NCBI RefSeq assembly: GCF_004014805.1
Contig: NZ_ATDN01000001.1
Span: 186,001 to 250,000 of the forward strand
Direction: 5' to 3'
DNA from: Mycolicibacterium elephantis DSM 44368
Lineage (GTDB): Bacteria > Actinomycetota > Actinomycetes > Mycobacteriales > Mycobacteriaceae
DNA: 64,000 nucleotides
Shown here in pieces: positions 30,300-41,600 of this stretch. Made by a program: the position numbers and the translations under genes. The notes under the pieces were generated by a model. That model was not told the origin of the DNA and did no database searches. It worked only from the letters and a program-made list of their open reading frames with translations. Positions within the stretch are counted from its first letter, which is position 1; every line of letters begins with the position of its first letter.

Positions 30300-31378
30300 G
30301 CCGGAGCGCCCACCGCGGGCGCGGCCGCCGGAAGCGGTTGTTGGGCACCGGGCATCGGGCCGGGGAGCCCCTGCGCCGGCATGTGCAGTGCCTGCCCGTC
30401 GGCCGGGGCGAGCGCGGGCGGCTGGGCGGGCACCGCATGCTCGGGTATCGGCGGGGCCACCGCGTACGGGACCTCGACGCCGGGCGGGACCGTCGTCGGC
30501 GCCCCGGGCAGCTGCGCCTGGGGTACGGCGGCGCCGGGAACCTGCGCCTGCGGTACGGCACCGGGGACCTGCGCCTGCGGGGTGGCGCCGGGGGTCTGCT
30601 CGGTCGTGGACGGCAGCCGGACCGAACGCTCCAGCGGCTCGATCACGCGGGGTCCCGGCGCGGCGGATGGGGGCGGCGACGGGGTGGCCTCCGGCAGCGG
30701 GGTGTTCAGCGGTGGCGGCGGAACCCCCTCGGCGGGTTTGGGCGTGCCGACCACGATCCAGTTGCCCGCGGGATCCTGCACGAGGTGCGCGGTGTCGCGC
30801 GACGGAATCATGCCCAGATCGCGGGCCGCCTCGGCCAGCGCGGGCGCGGCCTGCGCTTCGAGCACATCGCGCTCCAGGGCTTCCTTCTGCTGCAACAGCG
30901 CCTGATTGGTCTGGCGGGCGTTGCCGAGCTGGTAGGAACGCTCGGCGGCGTCGGTGGACAGCCAGAGCGTGATGCCCAGACCGAAGCCCAGCGATCCGAT
31001 GACCAGCACCACGAACGGCACCCTGGCGACCAGCGTCCGTGGGTTGAGGTCGATCGACGCGAGCTTGACGATGAGCCGCTCGCGAAGCGGCGGGCGGACG
31101 ACCTTGGGTGCCTTGGCCTTACGTGCCTTCGCCCGAGCCTTGGCCTGGCTGGTGTTCTTGGGCCGCGCCGGCCGCTCGGCAGGACGCCGAATCGGGCCGG
31201 TCTGCGGCGCCGACCGCATGGGCCGTTGTTCCCGGGTGGCTTTGCGCCGCGGCGGCGCGTCGGCCGAGCGGCGCTGTCCGGCGCGGGCATTACGGGGATC
31301 GCGGGCGTTGCGTGCGGTGCGTCGATGCTCGTCGCCGTCACGCACCGGCGCCTTGCCCTTCGCTTGCTTGGGTCTCAC
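30296..31378 (-). CDS. ftsL: FtsL-like proline-rich division membrane protein
   Basis: Bitopic protein of 360 aa in the ftsL position between rsmH and pbpB. It has a long Arg/Lys/Ala-rich cytoplasmic N-terminus and one membrane helix ([20 protein letters not shown]). A short periplasmic coiled coil ([20 protein letters not shown]..) ends in the FtsL-typical [15 protein letters not shown] proline-rich tail of about 120 residues with repeated [12 protein letters not shown] units follows. Such extended FtsL proteins are characteristic of mycobacteria (Rv2164c). With FtsQ and a FtsB homologue it should activate FtsW/PbpB. It overlaps rsmH and pbpB by 4 nt each. Confidence 0.9.
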   Translation of the reverse strand: MRPKQAKGKAPVRDGDEHRRTARNARDPRNARAGQRRSADAPPRRKATREQRPMRSAPQTGPIRRPAERPARPKNTSQAKARAKARKAKAPKVVRPPLRERLIVKLASIDLNPRTLVARVPFVVLVIGSLGFGLGITLWLSTDAAERSYQLGNARQTNQALLQQKEALERDVLEAQAAPALAEAARDLGMIPSRDTAHLVQDPAGNWIVVGTPKPAEGVPPPPLNTPLPEATPSPPPSAAPGPRVIEPLERSVRLPSTTEQTPGATPQAQVPGAVPQAQVPGAAVPQAQLPGAPTTVPPGVEVPYAVAPPIPEHAVPAQPPALAPADGQALHMPAQGLPGPMPGAQQPLPAAAPAVGAPA

Positions 31379-32514
31379 GCGGCTCCCTCCACCTTTTCCA
31401 GCGCTCGTAGCCGCACCGGAGCACTACGCGGGTTGCGTGCAACCTCCGCCGGTGTTGCGCGCTCGGCGCCACGGGTCAACGCGATGAACTGCGGTTCGTG
31501 GCCGGGCAACTCGACGGGCAGATCCTGGGGCGTGCGGGAGGCCGTTGCGGCGGCGAACGCCTGCTTGACGATGCGGTCCTCGAGGGACTGGTAGGCCATC
31601 ACGACGATCCGGCCGCCCGGCGCCAACGCGTTCAGCGCCGCGGGCAGCGCCGCCCGCAGCGAGTCCAGTTCGCTGTTGACGACGATGCGCAACGCCTGGA
31701 AGGTGCGCTTGGCAGGGTGTCCACCGGTGCGCCGCGCCGGCGCGGGGATCGCCTCATACAGCAGTTCGACCAGTTCGCCGGTGGTGGCGAACGGTCGCCG
31801 GGCGCGGCGGCGGATGATCTGCGCGGCAATGCGATTGGCGAATCGCTCCTCACCGAACTCGCGCAACACCCGGGTCAGTGACTTCTCGTCGTAGGTGTTG
31901 ACGACCTCGGCGGCGGTCAGCGTCGCGTCCGGGTCCATCCGCATGTCCAGCGGCGCGTCGACGGAATAGGAGAAGCCGCGTTCGGTGCGGTCGAGTTGCA
32001 TCGAGGACACGCCGAGGTCGAACAGGATGCCGTCCACTTTGTTTGAGTAGCCGGTTTCGGTGAGCACGCCTTCGATGCCGTCGTAGCGGGTGCGGACGAG
32101 CATCACCCGATCGCCGAAGGGGGCCAACCGCTCTCCGGCGATCCGCAGGGCGTCGGGGTCGCGATCCAGCCCGATCAGTCGCAGGCCGGGAAGTTCGGTG
32201 AGGAACCGCTCGGCATGACCGCCGGCGCCCAGGGTGGCGTCGACCAGCACGGCGCCGGTGCCGTCGGGGCTGTGCCGGGTCAGCGCCGGTTTGAGGAGTT
32301 CGACGCACCGGTCGAGCAGGACCGGCACGTGTCCGTGTGGTTCCCCGGCCATCGCCATACCTCTCGCAACTGCCACCGAGTCGCCGTTTCCGACCGGCGT
32401 GCCCGCTGCACCGGGGTCCCTGTCCGAGAGCGCGGACCTGGCGTTGGGGAAGTACGCCAGGGCCGGTTCGGGCAGAGGCCGCGATGCACGGGCACCGTGC
32501 CAGTCGGCCGCCAC
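31375..32514 (-). CDS. rsmH: 16S rRNA (cytosine(1402)-N4)-methyltransferase
   Basis: SAM-dependent methyltransferase that modifies C1402 of 16S rRNA in the ribosomal P site. The conserved body begins [13 protein letters not shown] and has motif [76 protein letters not shown] and [16 protein letters not shown] 32514, 4 nt after the mraZ stop, gives 379 aa with an N-terminal extension ([10 protein letters not shown]...). M. tuberculosis has a similar leader, which supports this start. The shorter alternative ATG 32358 would give 327 aa. Confidence 0.94.
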   Translation of the reverse strand: MAADWHGARASRPLPEPALAYFPNARSALSDRDPGAAGTPVGNGDSVAVARGMAMAGEPHGHVPVLLDRCVELLKPALTRHSPDGTGAVLVDATLGAGGHAERFLTELPGLRLIGLDRDPDALRIAGERLAPFGDRVMLVRTRYDGIEGVLTETGYSNKVDGILFDLGVSSMQLDRTERGFSYSVDAPLDMRMDPDATLTAAEVVNTYDEKSLTRVLREFGEERFANRIAAQIIRRRARRPFATTGELVELLYEAIPAPARRTGGHPAKRTFQALRIVVNSELDSLRAALPAALNALAPGGRIVVMAYQSLEDRIVKQAFAAATASRTPQDLPVELPGHEPQFIALTRGAERATPAEVARNPRSAPVRLRALEKVEGAA

Positions 32515-32518
32515 CGAG

Positions 32519-32950
32519 TCAGATGATGTCGTGCAGAGCTTCATCGGTGGCCGCGGAGAAGTTCTCTTCGTGGGTCTGCTGGTACTCCTGCCATGCGGCT
32601 GAGTCCCAAATTTCCAGGTAGTCAACCGATCCGATGACCACGCAGTCCTTCGAGAGGTTCGCGTAGCGACGGTGATCGGCCGACAGCGTGATTCGGCCTT
32701 GTGAGTCGGGATGCTGTTCGTCGGTGGCGGCGGCGAGGTTCCGCAGGAACGCGCGAGCTTCCGGGTTGCTCCGCGAGGCCTGCGATGCCCGTCGTGCCAG
32801 CTTTTCGAACTCGGCGCGCGGGTAGACGGCAAGGCTGTGATCTTGGCTTTTGGTGACCATCAACCCTCCTGCCAGCGCGTCGCGAAATTTGGCGGGCAGC
32901 GTGAGCCGCCCCTTGTCGTCGAGCTTCGGCGTGTAGGTGCCGAGAAACAT
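32519..32950 (-). CDS. mraZ: Transcriptional regulator MraZ
   Basis: A 143-aa protein with two tandem SpoVT-AbrB-like MraZ domains. The first is [26 protein letters not shown], and the second contains [33 protein letters not shown]. MraZ forms ring oligomers and binds short GTGGG repeats in its own promoter to tune the dcw operon. Matching repeats lie just upstream here (32997-33035). A strong AGGAGG ribosome binding site precedes ATG 32950. It is the first gene of the cluster. Confidence 0.97.
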   Translation of the reverse strand: MFLGTYTPKLDDKGRLTLPAKFRDALAGGLMVTKSQDHSLAVYPRAEFEKLARRASQASRSNPEARAFLRNLAAATDEQHPDSQGRITLSADHRRYANLSKDCVVIGSVDYLEIWDSAAWQEYQQTHEENFSAATDEALHDII

Positions 32951-32996
32951 CTCGCCAACCTCCTGCCGATCAACGGAACCCCGGTCGCTCCGCTGT

Positions 32997-33035
32997 CCGC
33001 CACTTTACCCCACAATCCCCCACTTTGCCCCCAAA
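32997..33035 (-). promoter_or_regulatory. MraZ-box cluster in the mraZ promoter
   Basis: On the minus strand the leader reads GTGGGGGATT, GTGGGGTAAA, GTGGCGG in immediate succession at 10-bp spacing (33023-32997). A further TTGGGGG (33034-33028) lies 11 bp upstream. This is the known layout of MraZ operators, with GTGGG repeats about one helical turn apart. It lies roughly 50-85 bp upstream of the mraZ start, where binding would affect the promoter. Autoregulation is inferred from the family. Confidence 0.75.
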
Positions 33036-33126
33036 GGCAGGTCACAATGTCGTGGTGTCCCCACCTAGCGCCACCGCTGCCCCAAACCGGCGGCGAGGCG
33101 AACGACAAAACCCCAGCTCACACCTG

Positions 33127-33214
33127 GTGGGGAGCAGTGGGGAGCAGGCCGGCGACCCGCCCCGTCAGCGAGATATCCAGGCGTGCCCCGTCAGGTGGGG
33201 CGCGGTGGGGAAGC
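33127..33214 (+). promoter_or_regulatory. Two extra MraZ-box-like pairs, opposite orientation
   Basis: On the plus strand GTGGGGAGCA is repeated exactly in tandem (33127-33136, 33137-33146). A second pair GTGGGGCGCG, GTGGGGAAGC follows at 33195-33214. Both pairs have the 10-bp period of the MraZ boxes but point away from mraZ. The remainder of the 344-bp gap 32951-33294 holds the promoter-proximal boxes and a terminator; I see no gene in it. Confidence 0.5.
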
Positions 33215-33240
33215 GTCGACGCGACGAGCGCAAGGATTCA

Positions 33241-33281
33241 GAGGACAAAACAAAAGGGGCGGCCCGTGCGGGCCACCCCTT
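33241..33281 (-). terminator. Rho-independent terminator of the DUF3040 gene
   Basis: On the minus strand AAGGGG, one mismatch, then GGCCC, a 4-nt loop and the matching GGGCC, CCCCTT form a stem between 33281 and 33254. It is directly followed by TTGTTTTGTCC. Stem plus T-rich tail, 14 nt after the DUF3040 stop, make this the clearest intrinsic terminator in the window. It should insulate the dcw operon from upstream transcription. Confidence 0.8.
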
Positions 33282-33294
33282 GACCGGTGATGGT

Positions 33295-33696
33295 CTATTC
33301 GTCGAACCGACGGCGGAAGCGGTCTTCCATCCGGCTGGTGAACGAGCCGCCGGAGCCCTTGACCCGCTTCTGGCGCGGCGCGCCCGCCTCGGGCGCGCGA
33401 TCGCGGCCGCCGACGATGCGCGGACCGGTGATGGCGAACACCACGCCGCCGAACATCACCATGAAACCGAGGACGGAGAGAATGGGAAAACCGCTGATCT
33501 GCGTGGCTGGAAACGCGACACCCGAGACCAGCAGCGCCAGGCCGACCACGAAAAGTGCGGCACCCTGCAGGCGGCGCCGCGCCGAGGGAGCGCGCAGAGT
33601 CCCACCACGAACGCTCGACGCGAACTTGGGGTCCTCGGCGTAGAGCGCGCTCTCGATCTGGTCGAGCATGCGCTGCTCATGATCGGAGAGTGGCAT
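33295..33696 (-). CDS. DUF3040 domain membrane protein
   Basis: A 133-aa protein with the actinobacterial DUF3040 start MPLSDHEQRMLDQIESALYAEDPKFAS. Two membrane helices follow (LQGAALFVVGLALLVSGVAF and FPILSVLGFMVMFGGVVFAI), and the cytoplasmic tail is basic and disordered. Function is unknown. In M. tuberculosis the counterpart (Rv2169c) lies in the same place upstream of mraZ. ATG 33696 is preceded by GAGGG; the open frame upstream is not conserved. The gene ends at a clear terminator, so it is probably monocistronic. Confidence 0.9.
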   Translation of the reverse strand: MPLSDHEQRMLDQIESALYAEDPKFASSVRGGTLRAPSARRRLQGAALFVVGLALLVSGVAFPATQISGFPILSVLGFMVMFGGVVFAITGPRIVGGRDRAPEAGAPRQKRVKGSGGSFTSRMEDRFRRRFDE

Positions 33697-33916
33697 TCGT
33701 CCCTCCCTCGAAACCCGGGGCCGACCCGGCCATCTCACATTAAACGTGCGCACCCGCCTCAACGGGCACCTAACAGTCATGATACGAGGTCAATCTGAGC
33801 CGTACCACCTAGTTGGATCCTCGATTGTATGCGGACACCGCCGCTGGGAGGCAGGGGCATGTTCCCCGAATAATGGAATGAACCACACCACCCGATCCTC
33901 GGAGAGGCGAGAACCG

Positions 33917-34525
33917 TTGGCGACATTTCTCATCGATCTGTCGCCGAGCGATATGCAACGCCGGCTCGGTGACGCGCTCGCCGTGTACGTCGACGCCATG
34001 CGGTATCCGCGTGGCACCGAGGCGCAGCGGGCGTCGATGTGGCTCGAGCACACCCGCAGGCGGGGCTGGAAGGCCGTCGCCGCGGTCGAAATCCCCGACC
34101 AGCGCGCCGAGCACGGCACCCCACCGGACATCGACGAACTCGTCTCGGCGCCGCTGCTCGGCATCGCCTACGGCTACTGCGGCGCCCCTGACCAGTGGTG
34201 GCAACAGCAGGTCATGGCCGGCCTGCACCGGGTGGGTGCCGACCGCGCACGGATCTCCGAGTTGATGACGAGCTACTTCGAGCTAACCGAGCTGCACATC
34301 CACCCGCGTGCCCAGGGCCACGGGCTCGGTGAGGCGTTGGCGCGCCGGTTGCTCGCCGGCCGCGACGAGTCTCACGTGCTGTTGTCGACACCGGAGATCA
34401 ACGGCGAGGCCAACAGGGCCTGGCGGCTCTACCGCCGGCTCGGCTTCACCGACATCATCCGCGGTTACCACTTCGCCGGCGATCCGCGGGCGTTCGCGAT
34501 CCTCGGCCGGCCGCTGCCGCTGTGA
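33917..34525 (+). CDS. GNAT family N-acetyltransferase (Rv2170-like)
   Basis: A 202-aa protein with a GCN5-type fold. The acetyl-CoA loop is IHPRAQGHGLGEALARRLL (R/Q-x-x-G-x-G/A pattern), followed by the late strand RAWRLYRRLGFTDIIRGYHF. TTG 33917 is selected because ATFLIDLSPSDMQRRLGDAL matches the expected family start and GGAGAGG precedes it. An upstream in-frame ATG (33878) is possible. I recall that the M. tuberculosis homologue Rv2170 acetylates lysines of isocitrate dehydrogenase; the same role here is only inferred. It lies 55 nt upstream of lppM in the same orientation. Confidence 0.85.
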   Translation: MATFLIDLSPSDMQRRLGDALAVYVDAMRYPRGTEAQRASMWLEHTRRRGWKAVAAVEIPDQRAEHGTPPDIDELVSAPLLGIAYGYCGAPDQWWQQQVMAGLHRVGADRARISELMTSYFELTELHIHPRAQGHGLGEALARRLLAGRDESHVLLSTPEINGEANRAWRLYRRLGFTDIIRGYHFAGDPRAFAILGRPLPL

Positions 34526-34580
34526 TCGTGCGATGCGGCGAGACGCTTCGGCCGCCGTGCCGGTCTGGCACGATGACCAC

Positions 34581-35267
34581 GTGCCGGCCCTCTTGACCCG
34601 CGGCAGCAGAACCCGCCTGCTCGCCATCGTCATGTTGTTGCTCGTCGTGTTGCCGACGGCCGTCGGGTGCGTCCGGGTCCGAACATCGCTCACCGTCTCC
34701 CCCGACGACCGGGTGTCCGGGCAGATCGTCGCGGCGGCCAAGCCGCGCAACGCCGACGACAAGGGTCCGCAGCTGCTCAACAACCTGCCGTTCTCCAACA
34801 AGGTGGCGGTCTCGGAGTACGAGCGTGACGACTACGTGGGCTCGCGGGCGGTGTTCTCCGACCTGACATTCGCCGAGGTCCCGCAACTGGCCAGCATGAA
34901 CCGCGACGCGGCGGGTGTCGACATCTCGCTGCGCCGCGCCGGCGACCTGGTGATCCTCGAGGGCCGCGCCGACCTCACGTCGCTCAACGATCCGGAAGCC
35001 GACGTGTCGTTGTCCGTGTCGTTCCCCGGCGAGGTGACGTCCACCAACGGTGAGCAGGTCTCCACCGAGATCGTCGAGTGGAAACTGCGTCCGGGGGTGG
35101 TCAGCACGATGAACGCCCAGGCGCGCTACACCGATCCCAGCGCCCGGTCGTTCACCGGCGCCGCGATCTGGTTGGGCTTGGGATCGTTTCTGGTGGCGGG
35201 CATCATCGGTGTGCTGGCCTATCTGAACCGCGACCAGTCCCCCCGCGTCGGCGAACGCCAGCCGTAG
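34581..35267 (+). CDS. lppM: Lipoprotein/membrane protein LppM
   Basis: A 228-aa envelope protein with an N-terminal signal (LLAIVMLLLVVLPTAVGC) ending in a lipobox-like AVGC. A compact beta-rich extracytoplasmic domain follows, beginning VRVRTSLTVSPDDRVSGQIVA, and a C-terminal membrane helix (AAIWLGLGSFLVAGIIGVLAYL) with a short basic tail. This double-anchored layout is that of mycobacterial LppM (Rv2171). The M. tuberculosis protein is reported to bind lipids such as PIMs and to influence phagosome interaction. GTG 34581 gives the family length. The location among mannolipid genes fits a lipid-handling job. Confidence 0.88.
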   Translation: MPALLTRGSRTRLLAIVMLLLVVLPTAVGCVRVRTSLTVSPDDRVSGQIVAAAKPRNADDKGPQLLNNLPFSNKVAVSEYERDDYVGSRAVFSDLTFAEVPQLASMNRDAAGVDISLRRAGDLVILEGRADLTSLNDPEADVSLSVSFPGEVTSTNGEQVSTEIVEWKLRPGVVSTMNAQARYTDPSARSFTGAAIWLGLGSFLVAGIIGVLAYLNRDQSPRVGERQP

Positions 35268-35288
35268 CCACCGCCGGACCGCGCCTGA

Positions 35289-36461
<1,173 letters not shown>

Positions 36462-36467
36462 AAAGCC

Positions 36468-38057
36468 ATGACAACTCCGACATCGACCCACCCGTCCAGA
36501 AGCGGGCTCACCCAACATATTTCCCGATTGGTGTCGTTCGCGACGTCGCCGCAGGCCCAGCCGGCCCGGTTGGGCTTCGTGGGTGCGGTGCTGATCGCGG
36601 CGGGCGGGCTGGGCGCAGGCAGCACCCGACTGCACGATCCGCTGCTGGAGTCGCTTCACCTGTCGTGGCTACGTTTCGGGCACGGGCTGGTGCTGTCGTC
36701 GGTGCTGCTGTGGGGCGGTGTGGCGCTGATGCTGACGGCGTGGCTGTGGCTGGGTCGCCGTGTGATCGACCGCACCGCAACGGAATACACGATGGTCGCC
36801 ACGACAGGGTTCTGGCTTGCGCCGCTGTTGTTGAGCGTTCCCCTGTTCAGCAGGGACACCTACTCGTACCTGGCCCAGGGTGCGCTGCTGCGGGACGGTC
36901 TCGATCCCTACGCCGTCGGCCCCGTCGACAATCCGAATTCGTTGCTGGACAACGTGAGCCCGATCTGGACGACGACGACGGCGCCGTACGGGCCCGGCTT
37001 CATCCTGATCGCCAAGTTCGTCACCCAGCTGGTCGGCGAGGACATCGTCGCGGGCACGATGCTGCTGCGGCTGTGCATGTTGCCCGGTCTGGCGCTGTTG
37101 ATCTGGGCGGCGCCGCGGGTGGCCCGTCACGTCGGCGCCGACGGCCCGACCGCGCTGTGGATCTGCGTGCTCAACCCGCTGGTGATCATCCACCTGATGG
37201 GCGGCGTGCACAACGAGATGCTGATGGTCGGGCTGATGATGGCGGGCATCGCGTTGTCGCTGAAGGGCCGCCACGGCTGGGGAGTCGGTCTCATCGCCGC
37301 CGCCGTGGCGGTGAAAGCCACCGCGGGGCTGGCGCTTCCGTTCATGGTGTGGGTATGGGCCCGCGATCTACGGACCCGACGTGGCTACGGCGCGCTCAAG
37401 GCCTTCGTCGTGGCCACGGTGGCGTCCGCGGTGGTCTTCGTCGCGGTGTTCGCGATCCTGTCGCTGATCGCCGGTGTTGGGCTGGGCTGGCTGACCGCAC
37501 TCGCCGGCTCGGTGAAGATCATCAACTGGCTGACCCTTCCGACCGCGGCGGCGAACCTTATCAACGTCATCGGCAGCCTGATCACCCCGGTGAACTTCTA
37601 CGCCGTGCTCGACATCACCAGGATCATCGGCATCACGATCATCGCGGTCTCACTTCCGTTGTTGTGGTGGCGTTTTCGCCATACCGACCGGGAGGCCCTG
37701 CTCGGCATCGCCTGGGTGATGGTCGTCGTGGTGCTGTTCGTGCCCGCGGCGTTGCCCTGGTACTACACCTGGCCGTTGGCGGTGGTCGCGGCGCTGGCGC
37801 AGACCCGTCAGGCGGTCGCGGTGATCGCAGGGTTGTCGACGTGGATCACCGTGGTGTGGAAACCCGACGGCGCGCACGGGATGTACTCGTGGACCCACGT
37901 GTTGCTGGCCACGGCGTGTGCCGCGGTGGCGTGGTATGTGCTCTACCGGGCGCCCGACAGGCCGCGACAGCGGGACATCAGTACGCCATCGCCTGGGCCC
38001 GACGAACCACCTCACGGGCCTGGTGAGAATGAAGTGCGTCAACCGGCCGGGCGTTGA
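36468..38057 (+). CDS. mptA: Alpha-(1->6)-mannosyltransferase MptA (GT-C)
   Basis: Polytopic GT-C glycosyltransferase of 529 aa that extends the alpha-1,6 mannan backbone of lipomannan with polyprenyl-phosphomannose. About a dozen helices are visible. The first periplasmic loop has the GT-C acidic motif region LFSRDTYSYLAQGALLRDGLDPYAVGP, and a conserved NPLVIIHLMGGVHNEMLM follows. It matches Rv2174 by sequence and place. The C-terminal tail (PRQRDISTPSPGPDEPPHG...) runs 80 bp into the 3' end of the convergent Rv2175c-like gene. The tail is non-conserved and Pro-rich, which suggests that the overlap constrains little of this protein. Confidence 0.93.
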   Translation: MTTPTSTHPSRSGLTQHISRLVSFATSPQAQPARLGFVGAVLIAAGGLGAGSTRLHDPLLESLHLSWLRFGHGLVLSSVLLWGGVALMLTAWLWLGRRVIDRTATEYTMVATTGFWLAPLLLSVPLFSRDTYSYLAQGALLRDGLDPYAVGPVDNPNSLLDNVSPIWTTTTAPYGPGFILIAKFVTQLVGEDIVAGTMLLRLCMLPGLALLIWAAPRVARHVGADGPTALWICVLNPLVIIHLMGGVHNEMLMVGLMMAGIALSLKGRHGWGVGLIAAAVAVKATAGLALPFMVWVWARDLRTRRGYGALKAFVVATVASAVVFVAVFAILSLIAGVGLGWLTALAGSVKIINWLTLPTAAANLINVIGSLITPVNFYAVLDITRIIGITIIAVSLPLLWWRFRHTDREALLGIAWVMVVVVLFVPAALPWYYTWPLAVVAALAQTRQAVAVIAGLSTWITVVWKPDGAHGMYSWTHVLLATACAAVAWYVLYRAPDRPRQRDISTPSPGPDEPPHGPGENEVRQPAGR

Positions 38058-38382
38058 CCTGGTTCTCGGCGCTGCCGTCGCGGCGGATGCTCAGCGACGG
38101 GTCGGGAGTGAACAACCACCGCATGATCTCGGTCTCGTGATATCCGCCGTCCTGCAGGACGACGAGCAGCCCGGTCAGGCACTTGACCACATGGCCGGTG
38201 TCGTCGAAGAAGATCTTGGGCACGACCACCTTGCCGTCGCGTCGCACCCCGATCAGGTGGCCCTCTTTGAGTTGCTGGTTCACTTTGGACACCGGTACAC
38301 CGAGCATGTCGGCGACCGTGGGAAGGTCGTATACGGCCTCGTCGGGATCGAGAACATCTTCGGCAGCCGGGATGGTGCTCAC
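37978..38382 (-). CDS. DNA-binding protein, PknL substrate (Rv2175c-like)
   Basis: A 134-aa protein with a winged helix-turn-helix-like N-terminal part (YDLPTVADMLGVPVSKVNQQLKEGHLIGVRRDGKVVVPKIFF). A conserved C-terminal segment follows (MRWLFTPDPSLSIRRDGSAENQVNARPVDALHSHQAREVVRRAQAMAY). In M. tuberculosis the homologue Rv2175c binds DNA and is phosphorylated by the kinase encoded next to it, PknL. The start is GTG 38382 (VSTIPAAED); the longer open frame crosses the pknL start. Only 37 bp separate its start from that of pknL, so the promoters must overlap. Its 3' end overlaps mptA by 80 bp. Confidence 0.9.
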   Translation of the reverse strand: MSTIPAAEDVLDPDEAVYDLPTVADMLGVPVSKVNQQLKEGHLIGVRRDGKVVVPKIFFDDTGHVVKCLTGLLVVLQDGGYHETEIMRWLFTPDPSLSIRRDGSAENQVNARPVDALHSHQAREVVRRAQAMAY

Positions 38383-38419
38383 CGCATCGAGTCTAAGTCT
38401 CCCGCGCCGTCTCGTTAAC

Positions 38420-39640
38420 ATGTCTTCGGTGGAAGCCAACCCGCAGGTGGATCCCCTCGCCGGAACCGTGCTGGACGGTCGGTACCGGGTGGACACGATC
38501 ATCGCCACCGGCGGCATGTCGGCGGTCTACCGCGGCCTGGACTTGCGCCTCGACCGGCCCATCGCGGTGAAGATCATGGATTCGCGCTACGCCGGCGACA
38601 CCCACTTCCTCACCCGCTTCCAGCGCGAGGCGCGCGCGGTGGCCCGGCTGAGCGACCCCGGGTTGGTCGCCGTCTACGACCAGGGCCTCGACGGCCAGCA
38701 GCCGTTTCTGGTCATGGAGCTGGTCGAGGGCGGCACCCTGCGGGAACTGCTGCGCGAGCGCGGCCCGATGCCGCCGCACGCGGCGGCGGCGGTGCTGGCA
38801 CCGGTGCTCGGCGGCTTGGCCGTGGCTCACCGGGCCGGGCTGGTCCACCGCGACATCAAACCGGAGAACGTGCTGATCTCCGACGACGGCGACGTCAAGA
38901 TCGCCGACTTCGGGCTGGTCCGCGCGGTCGCCGAGGCCAAGATCACCTCGACCAGCGTGATCCTGGGCACGGCGGCGTACCTGTCGCCGGAGCAGGTCGC
39001 CACCGGCGACGCGGAGCCACGCAGCGATGTGTACGCCGTCGGCGTCCTGCTCTACGAGTTGCTCACCGGCGTCACGCCGTTCACCGGTGACAGCGCCCTG
39101 GCCGTGGCGTATCAGCGAATGGACAACGACGTTCCCGCTCCCAGCACCGTGATCACCGGTGTCCCAGCACAATTCGACGAGCTCGTCCTGCACGCCACCG
39201 CCCGCGATCCGGCACAGCGGTACGCGGACGCCGGAGACATGGCCGACGAACTGGCGGCCGTCGTCGACGAACTCGGGCTGCCTCCCTTTCGGGTGCCCGC
39301 GCCACGCAATTCGGCTCAGCACGCGTCAGCGGCGCTGCACCACAGCCGATTGGCCGGACCGCACACGGCCACCGAGGTCACCGGCGGGCCGCCCGTGCCG
39401 GTGGCGCCGCCGCCGCGGCAGCACACCCGCGAGTTCACCCGCGACGACTTGCCGCCGGTGGAGTCCGAATATCAGCCTGTCACAGGCCAATTCGCCGGTA
39501 TCGACCTCGACCAGTTCTACTGGGATCGGCAGCGCGCCAAGCGAGCCGGGTGGTTCTGGCTGCTCACGGTGCTGACGCTCACCGGCCTGACCGCCGCCGC
39601 CGCATGGACGTTGGGCGCCAACATCACCGTGCTTCTCTGA
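38420..39640 (+). CDS. pknL: Serine/threonine protein kinase PknL
   Basis: Hanks-type kinase of 406 aa with a cytoplasmic catalytic domain and one C-terminal membrane helix (FWLLTVLTLTGLTAAAAWTL). Almost no extracellular part follows, so it lacks the PASTA sensor of PknB. Kinase motifs are the glycine loop IIATGGMSAVYRG, catalytic Lys in IAVKIMD, HRDIKPENV around residue 142, IADFGLVRA, and GTAAYLSPEQ in the activation segment. A Pro-rich juxtamembrane linker carries several Ser/Thr. ATG 38420 is the family start. It is divergent from its likely substrate gene. Confidence 0.95.
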   Translation: MSSVEANPQVDPLAGTVLDGRYRVDTIIATGGMSAVYRGLDLRLDRPIAVKIMDSRYAGDTHFLTRFQREARAVARLSDPGLVAVYDQGLDGQQPFLVMELVEGGTLRELLRERGPMPPHAAAAVLAPVLGGLAVAHRAGLVHRDIKPENVLISDDGDVKIADFGLVRAVAEAKITSTSVILGTAAYLSPEQVATGDAEPRSDVYAVGVLLYELLTGVTPFTGDSALAVAYQRMDNDVPAPSTVITGVPAQFDELVLHATARDPAQRYADAGDMADELAAVVDELGLPPFRVPAPRNSAQHASAALHHSRLAGPHTATEVTGGPPVPVAPPPRQHTREFTRDDLPPVESEYQPVTGQFAGIDLDQFYWDRQRAKRAGWFWLLTVLTLTGLTAAAAWTLGANITVLL

Positions 39641-39649
39641 CGCGGGTGA

Positions 39650-41599
<1,950 letters not shown>

Positions 41600-41600
<1 letters not shown>

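Noticed and set aside
28134..30905. A 923-codon plus-strand open frame.
   Set aside because: It is antisense to pbpB and ftsL, consists of Arg/Gly/Ala-rich low-complexity sequence without motifs, and is a GC-bias shadow frame.
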